This document shows, in pieces, positions 16,468-24,743 of a stretch of 64,000 nucleotides of DNA; positions within the stretch are counted from its first letter, which is position 1; every line of letters starts with the position of its first letter. The notes beneath the pieces were generated by a model. The model saw nothing but the letters and a program-made list of their open reading frames with translations, did no database searches and was not told the origin of the DNA. The translations under genes and the position numbers were made by a program. The stretch is from Actinoallomurus sp040655075 (GTDB taxonomy: Bacteria; Actinomycetota; Actinomycetes; Streptosporangiales; Streptosporangiaceae): positions 207,786 to 271,785 of the forward strand of contig NZ_JBFAJC010000009.1 in NCBI RefSeq assembly GCF_040655075.1. Direction: 5' to 3'.

Positions 16468-18078
16468 ATGGAAGACTCGCAGCTCATCGGACCTGTTGCC
16501 CCCTTGGCCGGGGTCCTCGAGTCGATCGATCGAGAGGTCGTCGTCGTGGCGCCCGGCACGGCGGTCACCGACCAGACCGTCTGCGACTGCGTGGTCTGGG
16601 ACCCTCTCGAAGAGCTTCCTTCAGCTGCGGGCGGAGTGCTGCTGCTCGTCGGTGCGTCCGTGATGCACCCCCAACTCGGCTCGCTCCTGGTGGACGCGGG
16701 CGAGGCCGGTTACGTCGCGGCCGTCATTAAACGACGTGGGCAGGACCTCACCGGGATCGTTGAGACGGCGCGACGGGCGGGTCTCATCATGCTCGTCGCG
16801 CGTGACGAGCTTCCGTGGAGCACCGTGGAGGCCCTGCTGGCAGGCGCGATCGCCTCGTGCGCCACGACGGTGCGGCGCGCCGGTTTCGAAGCGACCGACG
16901 ACCTGTTCGGCATGGCGAACGCCATCGCGTCGATCGCCGGCGCGGCGATCACCATCGAGGACCTCGAACGCCGGGTTCTCGCGTATTCGAGCATCGAGGG
17001 ACAGGCCATCGACGCCGTACGCCAAGAATCGATCCTGGACCGCAAGGTGCAGGCGATCCCGGAGTACGACGCCGAATACCTCGCGGTGGCCCGCGCCGAG
17101 GGCCACGTCCGGTTCCCGTCGCAGGCGGATCACGAACTGGCGCGTGTCGTGGTCCCCGTCCGGATCGGCGGCCGCCTTCTCGGCTCGATCTGGGCCATTG
17201 ACGACGGCGAACCCGGTTCTGCGAGCCGTGCCGTGGCAGCGCTGGAGATGGCTGCTCCCGCCGTCGCGTTGGCGATCATGTCGGTGGGGTTCCGCGAGGA
17301 CGCGGCCCGGCGGCGCCGATCCGAGCAGCTCGCGGCGCAGCTCGGCGCCACCGGATCGGATCACACGAGCACGCTGCGCGACCGGCTACCCCTGGCGATC
17401 ATGGGGTTCGGCCCGCTGACCGACGCTCCGGACCTCGATGAGCAGCGCCTCACCCAGATCATCCGGCTCAATGTCGAGCGTATTTCGCCCGAGGCGGCCT
17501 GTGCTCGGGTGGAGGACGCGATCTTCGCTCTGGTGCCCAGGGCGGCCGGGTGCTCATCGGCCCGGCTCAGGCGGCTCGCCGAGGACGTCGGCAGGTCGGC
17601 GAATTCGAGCAACGGCGGGAGGCTGGGTTGTGCCTTCATCGCCGCGATCAACGACACCGATCAGGTGATCAGAGCGCGGCGGGACATCTCCACGGTCCTG
17701 AGGGCGATGCAGGGCTCACGACATGCCGTCATCGACGTCGATGAGCAGCGGCACCTGGTCATTCTCGAGGAGATCCGGCGTTCGGGTGTTGCGGACGCCG
17801 ATCGTCTCGTCCAGCACGTCCGGGACCTTCTCGGGTACGACGAGCGGCACCAGACGGCGTATGCGGCGACATTGCTGGCTCACTTCGATCACTTCGGCGA
17901 CGCCCGCGCCGCGGCCAGGCAACTGGGGATCCATGAGAACTCCTACCGGTACCGGCTCGCCCGTATCAAGGAGAAGTTCGGCTTTGACGCGAGTGATCCG
18001 CGATTGCGGCAGGTGATGTGGCTGCAGCTACGGTTGCTGTTGGATCGGCACCGGCCGGCCGGCCAACGGCCGATCTGA
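16468..18078 (+). CDS. PucR/CdaR-type transcriptional regulator
   Basis: 536 residues, ATG 30 nt after the deacylase stop. The N-terminal PucR domain (LAGVLESIDREVVVVAPG; ETARRAGLIMLVARDELPWS) is followed by a GAF-like middle part (AIASIAGAAITIEDLERRVL) and a C-terminal CdaR/HTH_30 domain (AARQLGIHENSYRYRLARIK). PucR proteins sense purine or amino-acid catabolites and activate the adjacent catabolic genes. The candidate targets are the deacylase operon and the divergent transporter/racemase operons. Confidence 0.9.
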   Translation: MEDSQLIGPVAPLAGVLESIDREVVVVAPGTAVTDQTVCDCVVWDPLEELPSAAGGVLLLVGASVMHPQLGSLLVDAGEAGYVAAVIKRRGQDLTGIVETARRAGLIMLVARDELPWSTVEALLAGAIASCATTVRRAGFEATDDLFGMANAIASIAGAAITIEDLERRVLAYSSIEGQAIDAVRQESILDRKVQAIPEYDAEYLAVARAEGHVRFPSQADHELARVVVPVRIGGRLLGSIWAIDDGEPGSASRAVAALEMAAPAVALAIMSVGFREDAARRRRSEQLAAQLGATGSDHTSTLRDRLPLAIMGFGPLTDAPDLDEQRLTQIIRLNVERISPEAACARVEDAIFALVPRAAGCSSARLRRLAEDVGRSANSSNGGRLGCAFIAAINDTDQVIRARRDISTVLRAMQGSRHAVIDVDEQRHLVILEEIRRSGVADADRLVQHVRDLLGYDERHQTAYAATLLAHFDHFGDARAAARQLGIHENSYRYRLARIKEKFGFDASDPRLRQVMWLQLRLLLDRHRPAGQRPI

Positions 18079-18081
18079 CCG

Positions 18082-18099
18082 GTGCCGCTCTTCCGGCAC
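18082..18099. terminator. Short hairpin between convergent genes
   Basis: GTGCCG (18082-18087) and CGGCAC (18094-18099) flank a 6-nt loop in the 25-nt gap between the convergent PucR and solute-binding-protein genes. The stem is only 6 bp, so a bidirectional terminator function is uncertain. Confidence 0.35.
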
Positions 18100-18103
18100 T
18101 CGA

Positions 18104-19021
18104 TCAGGTACCGCCGTTGATCTCGGCGCTTTTGTTGCTACAGCAGTCCTTGAGGCCCCATGTGCTCATGATCTGGTCATAGGTGCCGTTCTCAATGAGT
18201 TTCTTCAGCGCCGCCTGAACGGCCTTGACGAGTTCGGGGTCGGACTTCTGGACGGCGATGCCGAGCGCACCGGGCTTGGTGGGTGCGTCCGGCGGGGTGC
18301 TCGTGACGAAGAGGGAGCCGGTCTGCTTGACGATCGCTGCCGTGGAACCACCGGTCGACACCCCGACGTCGGCCCGACCGCTCTGTACGGCCAGAACCAC
18401 CTCGTCCTGGGTGCGGAAGTTGTTGATCTTGATGGCCCGCTTTCCGGCGGCGGCGCACTTCTTGGTGACGGCCTGGGCGTCGTCGGCCATCGACGTGCCG
18501 GTCTGTACCGCTATCGAGAAACCGCAGGTATTCGCCCAGGTCGGGAACTTGCCCTTGTTCTCGGCCTTGGCAAAGAACATCGTGCTGTTCATCGCGTAGT
18601 CGACGAAGTCGATGTGCTCCCGGCGTGACGGACGGTCAAGGATTCCGGAGACGGCGACGTCGAACTTTCCCGCGGCTATTCCGGGGACGATGGCGTCGAA
18701 GCTGGCGTTCTGCAGCCCGGCCTTCAGACCGAGCAACGAGGCGATCCCGTTGATGAGATCGATGTCAGCCCCTTCGAGCGTCTTGTTGTCTTTGGCCACC
18801 GACTCGAAGGGCGGATACGTCGCGTCGGTGGCGACCCGGATCGTGCCGGCCGTCCTGATCTTGGCCGGCACCATCGCGCTCAGTGTCCTGTCGGCCGCCT
18901 GGGCGGAGAGGCCGGGCTTGGCCTTCTCCGCGGAGCCGGTCTGGGATGCGTTGGTGCATCCCGCGCCGAAGGCGAGCGTCACCGCCGCGAGAGCGGCGGT
19001 CATCTGCGATGTCCTTTTCAT
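18104..19021 (-). CDS. Polar amino acid ABC transporter substrate-binding lipoprotein
   Basis: 305 residues from the ATG at 19021 (GGGAG upstream). The signal sequence ends FGAGCTN, a lipobox with Cys22. Family 3 solute-binding domain: TIRVATDATYPPFESV, EGADIDLINGIASLLG, FDAIVPGIAAGKFDVAVSGI, and ADVGVSTGGSTAAIV. It binds amino acids outside the membrane and delivers them to the permease/ATPase pair encoded divergently at 21139-22910. It is last in the operon GNAT - racemase - binding protein. D- or N-acylated amino acids are plausible ligands by context. Confidence 0.88.
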   Translation of the reverse strand: MKRTSQMTAALAAVTLAFGAGCTNASQTGSAEKAKPGLSAQAADRTLSAMVPAKIRTAGTIRVATDATYPPFESVAKDNKTLEGADIDLINGIASLLGLKAGLQNASFDAIVPGIAAGKFDVAVSGILDRPSRREHIDFVDYAMNSTMFFAKAENKGKFPTWANTCGFSIAVQTGTSMADDAQAVTKKCAAAGKRAIKINNFRTQDEVVLAVQSGRADVGVSTGGSTAAIVKQTGSLFVTSTPPDAPTKPGALGIAVQKSDPELVKAVQAALKKLIENGTYDQIMSTWGLKDCCSNKSAEINGGT

Positions 19022-19062
19022 CGTTCTCCCTGGTGTACGTGCACGCGTCACTCGCATGTGGT

Positions 19063-20196
19063 TCAGAGGCCGAGTGACACGGTGCGCTTGTCGATGGTGA
19101 GTTCCTCGACGGTGCCGAGATCCACATCGACCCCCGTGCCCGGCCCGGTGGGCACGGCGAGGCATCCGTCCTCGAGTTCGAACGGGCGGGCGATGTCCTT
19201 GGTGTAGTAGCGGCTGGTCGCCGATATGTCGCCGGGAAGGGTGAAGCCGGGCAGACTGGCCAGGGCGAGGTTGGCCGCGCGCCCCACGGCGGTCTCGAGG
19301 GTGCCACCACAAAAGACGGGTATGCCGTTGGCCTGGCAGACGTCGTGGATCGCGCGCGAATTCAGGTATCCGCCGACCCTGCTCGGCTTGATGTTCACGA
19401 CGTTCACCGCGCCCAGGCGGATCGCGACCATGGTGTCGTGTACCCCGCTGATCGACTCGTCCAGGCAGATGGGCGTCGTCGAGGCGGCGGCGAGAGCCTG
19501 GTGCGCGAGAAGATGGTCGCGGTCGAACGGCTGTTCCAGGAGGAGCAGGTTGAACTCGTCGAGGCGGCGCAGGTGAGGGATGTCGCTCGGCTCGTACGCC
19601 TGGTTGGCGTCCACCTGCAGCGGCAGGTCGTCCCCGAACGTCGCCCGGACGGCGCGGACCGGCTCGAGGTCCCATCCTGGCTGGATCTTGAGTTTGATCC
19701 GGGAGTAGCCGTCCTTGAGGTAGCCGCCGACCCAATCGATCAGTTCGTCGATGGAATCGGGGATGCCCACGGAGACACCGACGGGGATGCGGCCCGCCGC
19801 CGCGCCCAGGAAGTCCACCAGCGGCATGCCATGCCGGCGCAGTTGGGCATCGAGCAGGGCCGACTCGACGAACGCCTTGGCGATCGGGCTGCCGGGCACG
19901 TCCTTCAGGACGGATCGGAGCCAGCCGACCGTCGTCCCCGAAGGCGGCGGCGGGCTGCTCTCCATCGCCGGCACGATCACCTCCAGGAGCGCGGTACGAA
20001 CGCTCGCCATGTACTCAGGGAAGTACGTCGGCTCTGGGTCGGCGGCCGATTCCGACCAGCCGTCGACGCCGTCCTCGGACCAGCGCAACACCATGACGTG
20101 CCGTGTGTCGTCCACGCCCTTCGACGTCCGGAACGGCCGTACGAGCGGCATGGCGAGCGTGCGGATCTCGAGCGTCACGCGAGGCATGTCAGTCAC
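19063..20196 (-). CDS. N-acylamino-acid racemase / o-succinylbenzoate synthase-like enolase-superfamily enzyme
   Basis: 377 residues from a GTG at 20196, overlapping the upstream acyltransferase stop by 8 nt. Muconate-lactonising subgroup of the enolase superfamily: the general base pair in RIKLKIQPG (KxK), metal ligands in LQVDANQAY, LLLEQPF and ICLDESI, and the second catalytic Lys in VNIKPSRVGG. This family includes OSBS and N-succinylamino-acid racemases. No menaquinone genes are near, whereas an overlapping N-acyltransferase and a nearby deacylase are. Racemisation of N-acyl (N-succinyl or N-acetyl) amino acids is therefore favoured by context. Confidence 0.85.
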   Translation of the reverse strand: MTDMPRVTLEIRTLAMPLVRPFRTSKGVDDTRHVMVLRWSEDGVDGWSESAADPEPTYFPEYMASVRTALLEVIVPAMESSPPPPSGTTVGWLRSVLKDVPGSPIAKAFVESALLDAQLRRHGMPLVDFLGAAAGRIPVGVSVGIPDSIDELIDWVGGYLKDGYSRIKLKIQPGWDLEPVRAVRATFGDDLPLQVDANQAYEPSDIPHLRRLDEFNLLLLEQPFDRDHLLAHQALAAASTTPICLDESISGVHDTMVAIRLGAVNVVNIKPSRVGGYLNSRAIHDVCQANGIPVFCGGTLETAVGRAANLALASLPGFTLPGDISATSRYYTKDIARPFELEDGCLAVPTGPGTGVDVDLGTVEELTIDKRTVSLGL

Positions 20197-20980
20197 CTGT
20201 TCTGGTCAGTCGATAGGCGCCGTCCGAGCCGAGGCGGTTCGGGCGGTAACCCAGCGTGAATGCGTGTTCGAACACCTGGCGGGCCGCGAGTCGCCACTGG
20301 AGGGCGAGCTCGGCGTCGGCTCGGCGCATCGCCTCGATGTCCTCGGGGATCCAGACCCGGACCGCATCCGATTCGGGAAACGCCGGAATCGATGGGGCGC
20401 CGTGCGGGCCCTGCTCGAGAGCGGCTGGGACGGCGTCTTCCGTACCGGGAATCTCCTGGGCGGGCGGAGCCTCGTCGAGGCGCCACTCGGCGTAGAAGCG
20501 GTCCGGCCGATCCCCTCGGTTGATGGCGTCGTGCATCGGGGGGTAGTAGTCGCGGATGTATTCGGCGACCCGTGCGCCCAGTTTGTTCAGGTTGAAGTGT
20601 GCGTTGCGCCGGATGAGCGGGTCGAACGTCCAGAGGATCCGGTTCGCGCCCCGCTCGAGCGCCCAGTCACGCTGCCCGAACTTCAGCGCGCGCCCGACGC
20701 CTTTGCCCGCCTCCACGGAGCTGACCGCGGCGATGAGCGAGTAGATCGAATCCCTCCCGGGTCCGCCGGCGACGCCGACGGTGACCCCGGCGAGGTCGCC
20801 GCCCGCCGTGAACGCTCCGAGGACGCAACCGCCGGCATGCGCGATGGACGCCAGTAGGTCGGCCGGGATGGGGGACGATTCCGGGGCGGTCCCCCAGATG
20901 TCGGCGAGCAGTCGAGCGGCGGCGACATGTTCCTCATGGCCGGCGAGTTCGACGACCTCGGGGCGGACGGAAGCAGGCAT
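20189..20980 (-). CDS. GNAT-family acyltransferase linked to N-acylamino-acid racemase
   Basis: 263 residues from the ATG at 20980; an in-frame ATG at 21016 is an alternative, and neither has a strong ribosome binding site. GNAT core with the acyl-CoA loop AGKGVGRALKFGQRDWALER, the preceding SIYSLIAAVSSVE strand, and the long C-terminal part ILWTFDPLIRRNAHFNLNKL that is typical of the acyltransferases found beside N-succinylamino-acid racemases. It would acylate free amino acids using acyl-CoA. Translationally coupled to the racemase (8-nt overlap). Divergent from the transporter permease. Confidence 0.82.
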   Translation of the reverse strand: MPASVRPEVVELAGHEEHVAAARLLADIWGTAPESSPIPADLLASIAHAGGCVLGAFTAGGDLAGVTVGVAGGPGRDSIYSLIAAVSSVEAGKGVGRALKFGQRDWALERGANRILWTFDPLIRRNAHFNLNKLGARVAEYIRDYYPPMHDAINRGDRPDRFYAEWRLDEAPPAQEIPGTEDAVPAALEQGPHGAPSIPAFPESDAVRVWIPEDIEAMRRADAELALQWRLAARQVFEHAFTLGYRPNRLGSDGAYRLTRTGD

Positions 20981-21138
20981 GGTGCCAAGGGTTGTGAGCC
21001 GATCCCTCCAGGTCATTGAGGTGTAGACCAGAGTTTCCCGCCGAACTTTGGTCGAGCCGACAACGGTCGTACGTGCCAATGTCCACATCATTGGGTGATT
21101 GGCCGAGACCGACCGGTGAACAGAGGATGGCGAGAAGC

Positions 21139-22107
21139 ATGGAGAAGGCGGCCGAAACATCGACGGCGGATGCGGCTCGGGACCCGGCCGCCCCGTCCAC
21201 GGCCGGGACGTTCGCCGACGACGAGCTGACCGTCGTCCCGCGCAGGCACACCGGCCGCCTCATCGTCGCCGTGATTCTCCTCGCTCTGGCGGCGCTGGCG
21301 CTGAAGTCGGTCTTCACGAATCCGCGGTTCCAGTGGAATGTCGTCGGCGCCTACCTACGGGACGTGTCCATCGGTGGTGGCCTGTGGATCACACTCAAGC
21401 TGACCATCGTGTGCATGCTGATCGGCGTCGTCCTCGGTCTCGTCCTCGCGGTGCTACGGCTCTCGAACAACCCCGTCGTCAACGGGATCGCCTTCGGCTA
21501 CATCACGCTGTTCCGCGGTACGCCCCTGCTCGTCCAGCTCTTGTTCTGGTACAACCTCGCCGCGCTCTATCCGAAGATCACCTTCGGGCTGCCCGGGGTC
21601 GCGCTCAACGCCAACCAGCTCATCACACCGACCACCGCCGCGATCCTCGGACTGGGCCTCAACGAGGCGGCGTACATGTCCGAGATCGTGCGCGCGGGCA
21701 TCCTGTCCGTGGAGCAGGGCCAGTCGGAGGCGGCCGCCTCGCTGGGCCTGACGAGAATGCAGACGATGCGGCGCATCATCCTGCCGCAGGCCATGCGCGT
21801 CATCGTGCCGCCGACCGGCAACGAGACCATCGGGATGCTCAAGATGACCTCGCTCGTCAGCGTCCTGGCCGTCCCGGACCTGCTCTATTCGGCGCAGCTC
21901 ATCTACTCGCGGAGCTTCCAGACGATCCCCCTGCTCATCGTCGCGAGCATCTGGTATCTCGTCGTCACGACGATCCTCACGATCATTCAGTTCTACATCG
22001 AGCGGCGCTTCGCGCGAGGCAACCGCAGCCTGCCGCCGACACCGCTGCAACGGGTACGGACCTTCTTCAGGACACATGCGTCGGGCATCGCGGGGAGGAC
22101 CGCATGA
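21139..22107 (+). CDS. Amino acid ABC transporter permease (HisM/GlnP type)
   Basis: 322 residues; I chose the ATG at 21139 because the in-frame ATG at 21127 has AGAGG directly against it with no spacing. The N-terminal ~45 residues are soluble, then come membrane helices (VAVILLALAALAL, LTIVCMLIGVVLGLVLAVL and others). The permease EAA-type loop is EQGQSEAAASLGLTRMQTMR, followed by IILPQAMRVIVPPTGNE, typical of polar-amino-acid importers. Single permease, probably a homodimer. Overlaps the ATPase by ATGA. Divergent from the GNAT/racemase/binding-protein operon. Confidence 0.9.
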   Translation: MEKAAETSTADAARDPAAPSTAGTFADDELTVVPRRHTGRLIVAVILLALAALALKSVFTNPRFQWNVVGAYLRDVSIGGGLWITLKLTIVCMLIGVVLGLVLAVLRLSNNPVVNGIAFGYITLFRGTPLLVQLLFWYNLAALYPKITFGLPGVALNANQLITPTTAAILGLGLNEAAYMSEIVRAGILSVEQGQSEAAASLGLTRMQTMRRIILPQAMRVIVPPTGNETIGMLKMTSLVSVLAVPDLLYSAQLIYSRSFQTIPLLIVASIWYLVVTTILTIIQFYIERRFARGNRSLPPTPLQRVRTFFRTHASGIAGRTA

Positions 22108-22910
22108 GCGGCGACACGATCGTCCCGGTGATATCGCCGGGAACGCCCGCATCACCCATGGTCCGGGCCGAACGGGTCCGCAAGTCGTTCGGGCGCCTCG
22201 AGGTCCTGCGCGATATCACCCTCGATGTGGCAGAAGGCGAAGTCGTCTGTCTCATCGGGCCGTCCGGCTCCGGCAAGAGCACCTTCCTACGCTGCATCAA
22301 TCACCTGGAGCGGGTCGACGGCGGACGCATCTGGGTCGACGGCAAGGTCGTCGGGTACGCCCAGCGTGGCGGCAGGCTCCATGAGCTGAGCGACAAGGAG
22401 ATATGCAAGCGGCGGACCGAGATCGGCATGGTCTTTCAGCATTTCAACCTCTTCCCGCACATGACCGCCTTGCAGAACCTCATCGAGGCCCCACGCCGGG
22501 CGTTGGGGGAGAAGAAGGAGTCGGCCACCGGCCGCGCGCTGGAGCTGCTCGACCGCGTCGGCCTCGCGGACAAGGCGGGTGCCTATCCCCGTCAGCTGTC
22601 CGGCGGCCAGCAGCAGCGCGTCGCGATCGCTCGTGCGCTGTGCATGCGGCCGAAACTGCTCCTGTTCGACGAGCCCACGTCGGCTCTCGACCCGGAACTC
22701 GTCGGTGAGGTGCTCACGGTCATGCGCGATCTCGCCGCGTCGGGCATGACGATGATCGTCGTCACCCACGAGATGGGGTTCGCCCGTGAGGTCGCCGACC
22801 GCGTCCTGTTCTTCGACAACGGTCAGGTCGTCGAAGAAGGGCCGGCCGACCAGGTCATCACCAACCCGCGGCACAACCGGACGCGAGCATTCCTCTCCGC
22901 CGTTCGTTGA
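22104..22910 (+). CDS. Amino acid ABC transporter ATP-binding protein
   Basis: 268 residues, ATG overlapping the permease stop (ATGA), GGGGAGG upstream. Walker A GPSGSGKST, Q-loop VFQHFNLFPHMTAL, signature LSGGQQQR, Walker B LLLFDEP, and the H-loop in VVTHEMGFAREVADRV. GlnQ/HisP family. It completes the importer with the 21139 permease and the binding protein at 18104-19021. Confidence 0.93.
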   Translation: MSGDTIVPVISPGTPASPMVRAERVRKSFGRLEVLRDITLDVAEGEVVCLIGPSGSGKSTFLRCINHLERVDGGRIWVDGKVVGYAQRGGRLHELSDKEICKRRTEIGMVFQHFNLFPHMTALQNLIEAPRRALGEKKESATGRALELLDRVGLADKAGAYPRQLSGGQQQRVAIARALCMRPKLLLFDEPTSALDPELVGEVLTVMRDLAASGMTMIVVTHEMGFAREVADRVLFFDNGQVVEEGPADQVITNPRHNRTRAFLSAVR

Positions 22911-23028
22911 GGTGCCCCGAACGTGGCCGGCGACCGAGATCGCCGCCGGCCGTAGGATGCCCGCGGCTGCGGCACGTGGTGTTCGCCCACATCATCGCCG
23001 GCCCCGCGCTGTTCACCGGTAAAACCCC

Positions 23029-23142
23029 GGCGTCACCTGGTTCGGCCGGCACGTACCGCCCGCCCTGGAAGTCCTCATCGTCCTGGCGCTGGGGGGCGTG
23101 CTGCTGGGCGCCGCGGTCGTCCGGTTCAGGCGGACCGATTGA
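23029..23142 (+). pseudogene. 3' remnant of an ABC-2-type transporter permease
   Basis: The frame 23029-23142 reads GVTWFGRHVPPALEVLIVLA, continues with GGVLLGAAVVRFRRTD and stops. This is a final membrane helix plus the R-F-R-R-tail common at the C-terminus of ABC-2 permeases. No upstream portion is in frame; the preceding 100 bases read as unrelated codons. It lies between the amino-acid transporter operon and the first enediyne gene, so it may mark the junction where the cluster joined. Family assignment rests on a short stretch only. Confidence 0.4.
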
Positions 23143-23259
23143 GCGGCATGTCCCCGTCTCGACCGGGCGGATCACAGCATCCCAGGAGATGAGGTCAAGC
23201 AGGCATGAAACCGACGATAGGAGTACGTGAGGGACTGTGCATCATGCAAGGAGAGAACC

Positions 23260-24240
23260 ATGCCGACCCTTCTCGGGTCACTGCGCAGGGTTGCGCTGAC
23301 GCCGTCGCTGGCCGAGGTCGGATTCGCCCACCGCGGCTTCCCCGTGGCGGCCTCGGAGGTCACCCGGCACCTTGAGGCCATCCCACAGTCGGTCATCTGC
23401 GGGTTCGAGTGGGGGATCGACACCAGGGACCAGCGGGAGGTCGAGCACCGGGTCGGGCTGGTCCGCGAGGACCTGCGCGGGTTCGCCTACGAGGGGGTGA
23501 CCATGGCGTTCACGGTCCTGGACGCCATGGGGCCGCGACGCGGGCGGCGGACCCGGGACCTGCTGCTCGGCCCCGGCCGGTCGCACATCTTCCTCGCCTA
23601 CATCGGGATCGGGTTCGCGATGGCCCGGCTGCCTCGTCCGCTCTGGAAGAAGGTACTGCCCGACCTGGGCGACATCCCCTATCACCCGACGATGAGTTGG
23701 CTGGCCGTGGACGGGTACGGCTTCGACCGGGCCTACTTCGACACCGACCGGTTCGTCGGCCGTCAGGAGCGGCCCCGGCCCTACCCGTGGCTGGGCATGC
23801 CGGAGTACTTCCACCGGGCAGCGGATCAGGGCATCGGGCGGGCGCTGTGGTTCATCCACGCGGCCGACGTGCCCGCCGTTGCCGCCGCCGTGGAACGCTT
23901 CGATGTCTCCCGGCGGCCGGACCTGTGGAGTGGGGTCGGTCTCGCCGCGACATTCGCCGGGGGTGCCGGACGGGCCGCGCTGGCCGACCTGAAGGAGCGA
24001 GCCGGGCAGTACCGGCCGGAACTCGCCCAGGGCGCGGTCTTCGCGGCCAAGGCACGGGATTACTCGGGAGCCGTGCCGGAGTACTCCCGGACCACCCTCG
24101 ACGCGCTCGCCGGGATGTCCATCGAGACCGCGGCGAAGCTCGCCGACGCGACGGAGGTCGAGGCGGGTACGACCGTTCCGGCATACGAACTCTGGCGATT
24201 GCGGGTGCGCGACCACTTCGACGTGACGCCGTCCCGCTGA
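23260..24240 (+). CDS. Enediyne cassette DUF1702 protein (UnbL type), first copy
   Basis: 326 residues from the ATG at 23260, with AAGGAGAG 6 nt upstream. DUF1702 hallmarks: LRGFAYEGVTMAFTVLD, HIFLAYIGIGFAMARLP, WLAVDGYGFDRAYFDTDRFV, DQGIGRALWFI and WSGVGLAATFAGG. Soluble, no signal peptide. Proteins of this family are found with enediyne polyketide synthases in nine- and ten-membered clusters; the biochemical role is unresolved. A second copy (27921-28898) shares these motifs but diverges elsewhere. It is the first gene of the cluster and is followed by a strong hairpin, so it may be transcribed alone. Confidence 0.9.
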   Translation: MPTLLGSLRRVALTPSLAEVGFAHRGFPVAASEVTRHLEAIPQSVICGFEWGIDTRDQREVEHRVGLVREDLRGFAYEGVTMAFTVLDAMGPRRGRRTRDLLLGPGRSHIFLAYIGIGFAMARLPRPLWKKVLPDLGDIPYHPTMSWLAVDGYGFDRAYFDTDRFVGRQERPRPYPWLGMPEYFHRAADQGIGRALWFIHAADVPAVAAAVERFDVSRRPDLWSGVGLAATFAGGAGRAALADLKERAGQYRPELAQGAVFAAKARDYSGAVPEYSRTTLDALAGMSIETAAKLADATEVEAGTTVPAYELWRLRVRDHFDVTPSR

Positions 24241-24743
24241 CCTTGCGACAATACAGTCGCACTCACCGCTGCCGAAAGGCTCGTCTCCCCGGCGGGCCCG
24301 ATTTTGCGTGCCCCCGCCTTTTCCGATCGGCTTGTCTTTTCAATTATCTTGCACGGTGCCGTTCCTCGCGAAGGTTGGGACCGTCAAGCCGGGCGCGCCG
24401 ACGCTCACGCCGGCAGGCCCGGCCATGTAAGCGGCGATGGCGGGCGACATCGCGAGCACGGCTACCTCCGCGTCCTTCCCGAACCCGCGGCCGAGGGATG
24501 ACGGGGTCGCTCCGGACGGCCCGGGAAACGGCGCGCCGTTTCCCGGGCCGTTTCGTGTGCGCCGGTCGCGGAGCACGCTCGGAGTGGACCTCCGCGAAAT
24601 TGCTGCCCAAAATTGTGATCAGATTGGCGCGGGCAAACGGCTGTTCGCATGACCGAGCCATTCTGTGACTCCCGGGATGTCACCGCGTCCGGCCGGCGGA
24701 CGCATGACCGTCGGTCTCCCGTCCCCCGAGGGAAAAGGAAACG
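24241..24743. other. Intergenic region with terminator and UnbV promoter
   Basis: About 500 bases without a supportable gene. The left part has a more AT-rich run (TTTTCAATTATCTTGC near 24346), the middle carries the hairpin at 24516-24551, and the right 190 bases should hold the promoter of the UnbV-UnbU operon. Short frames here have no family resemblance. Confidence 0.5.
24516..24551 (+). terminator. Perfect 16-bp hairpin terminator
   Basis: ACGGCCCGGGAAACGG (24516-24531) pairs exactly with 24536-24551 around a CGCG loop, followed by TTCGTGTG. It separates the first DUF1702 gene from the UnbV operon. Confidence 0.75.

Noticed and set aside
13361..22910. Including the amino-acid locus in the enediyne cluster
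   Set aside because: It has its own regulator and transporter and contains none of the aminomutase or side-chain families known from enediyne pathways. A supply role cannot be excluded but nothing in the sequence shows it.
24340..24576. 78-codon minus-strand frame in the gap before UnbV, considered as a peptide gene
   Set aside because: Part of it is encoded by the terminator hairpin itself and it has no ribosome binding site.
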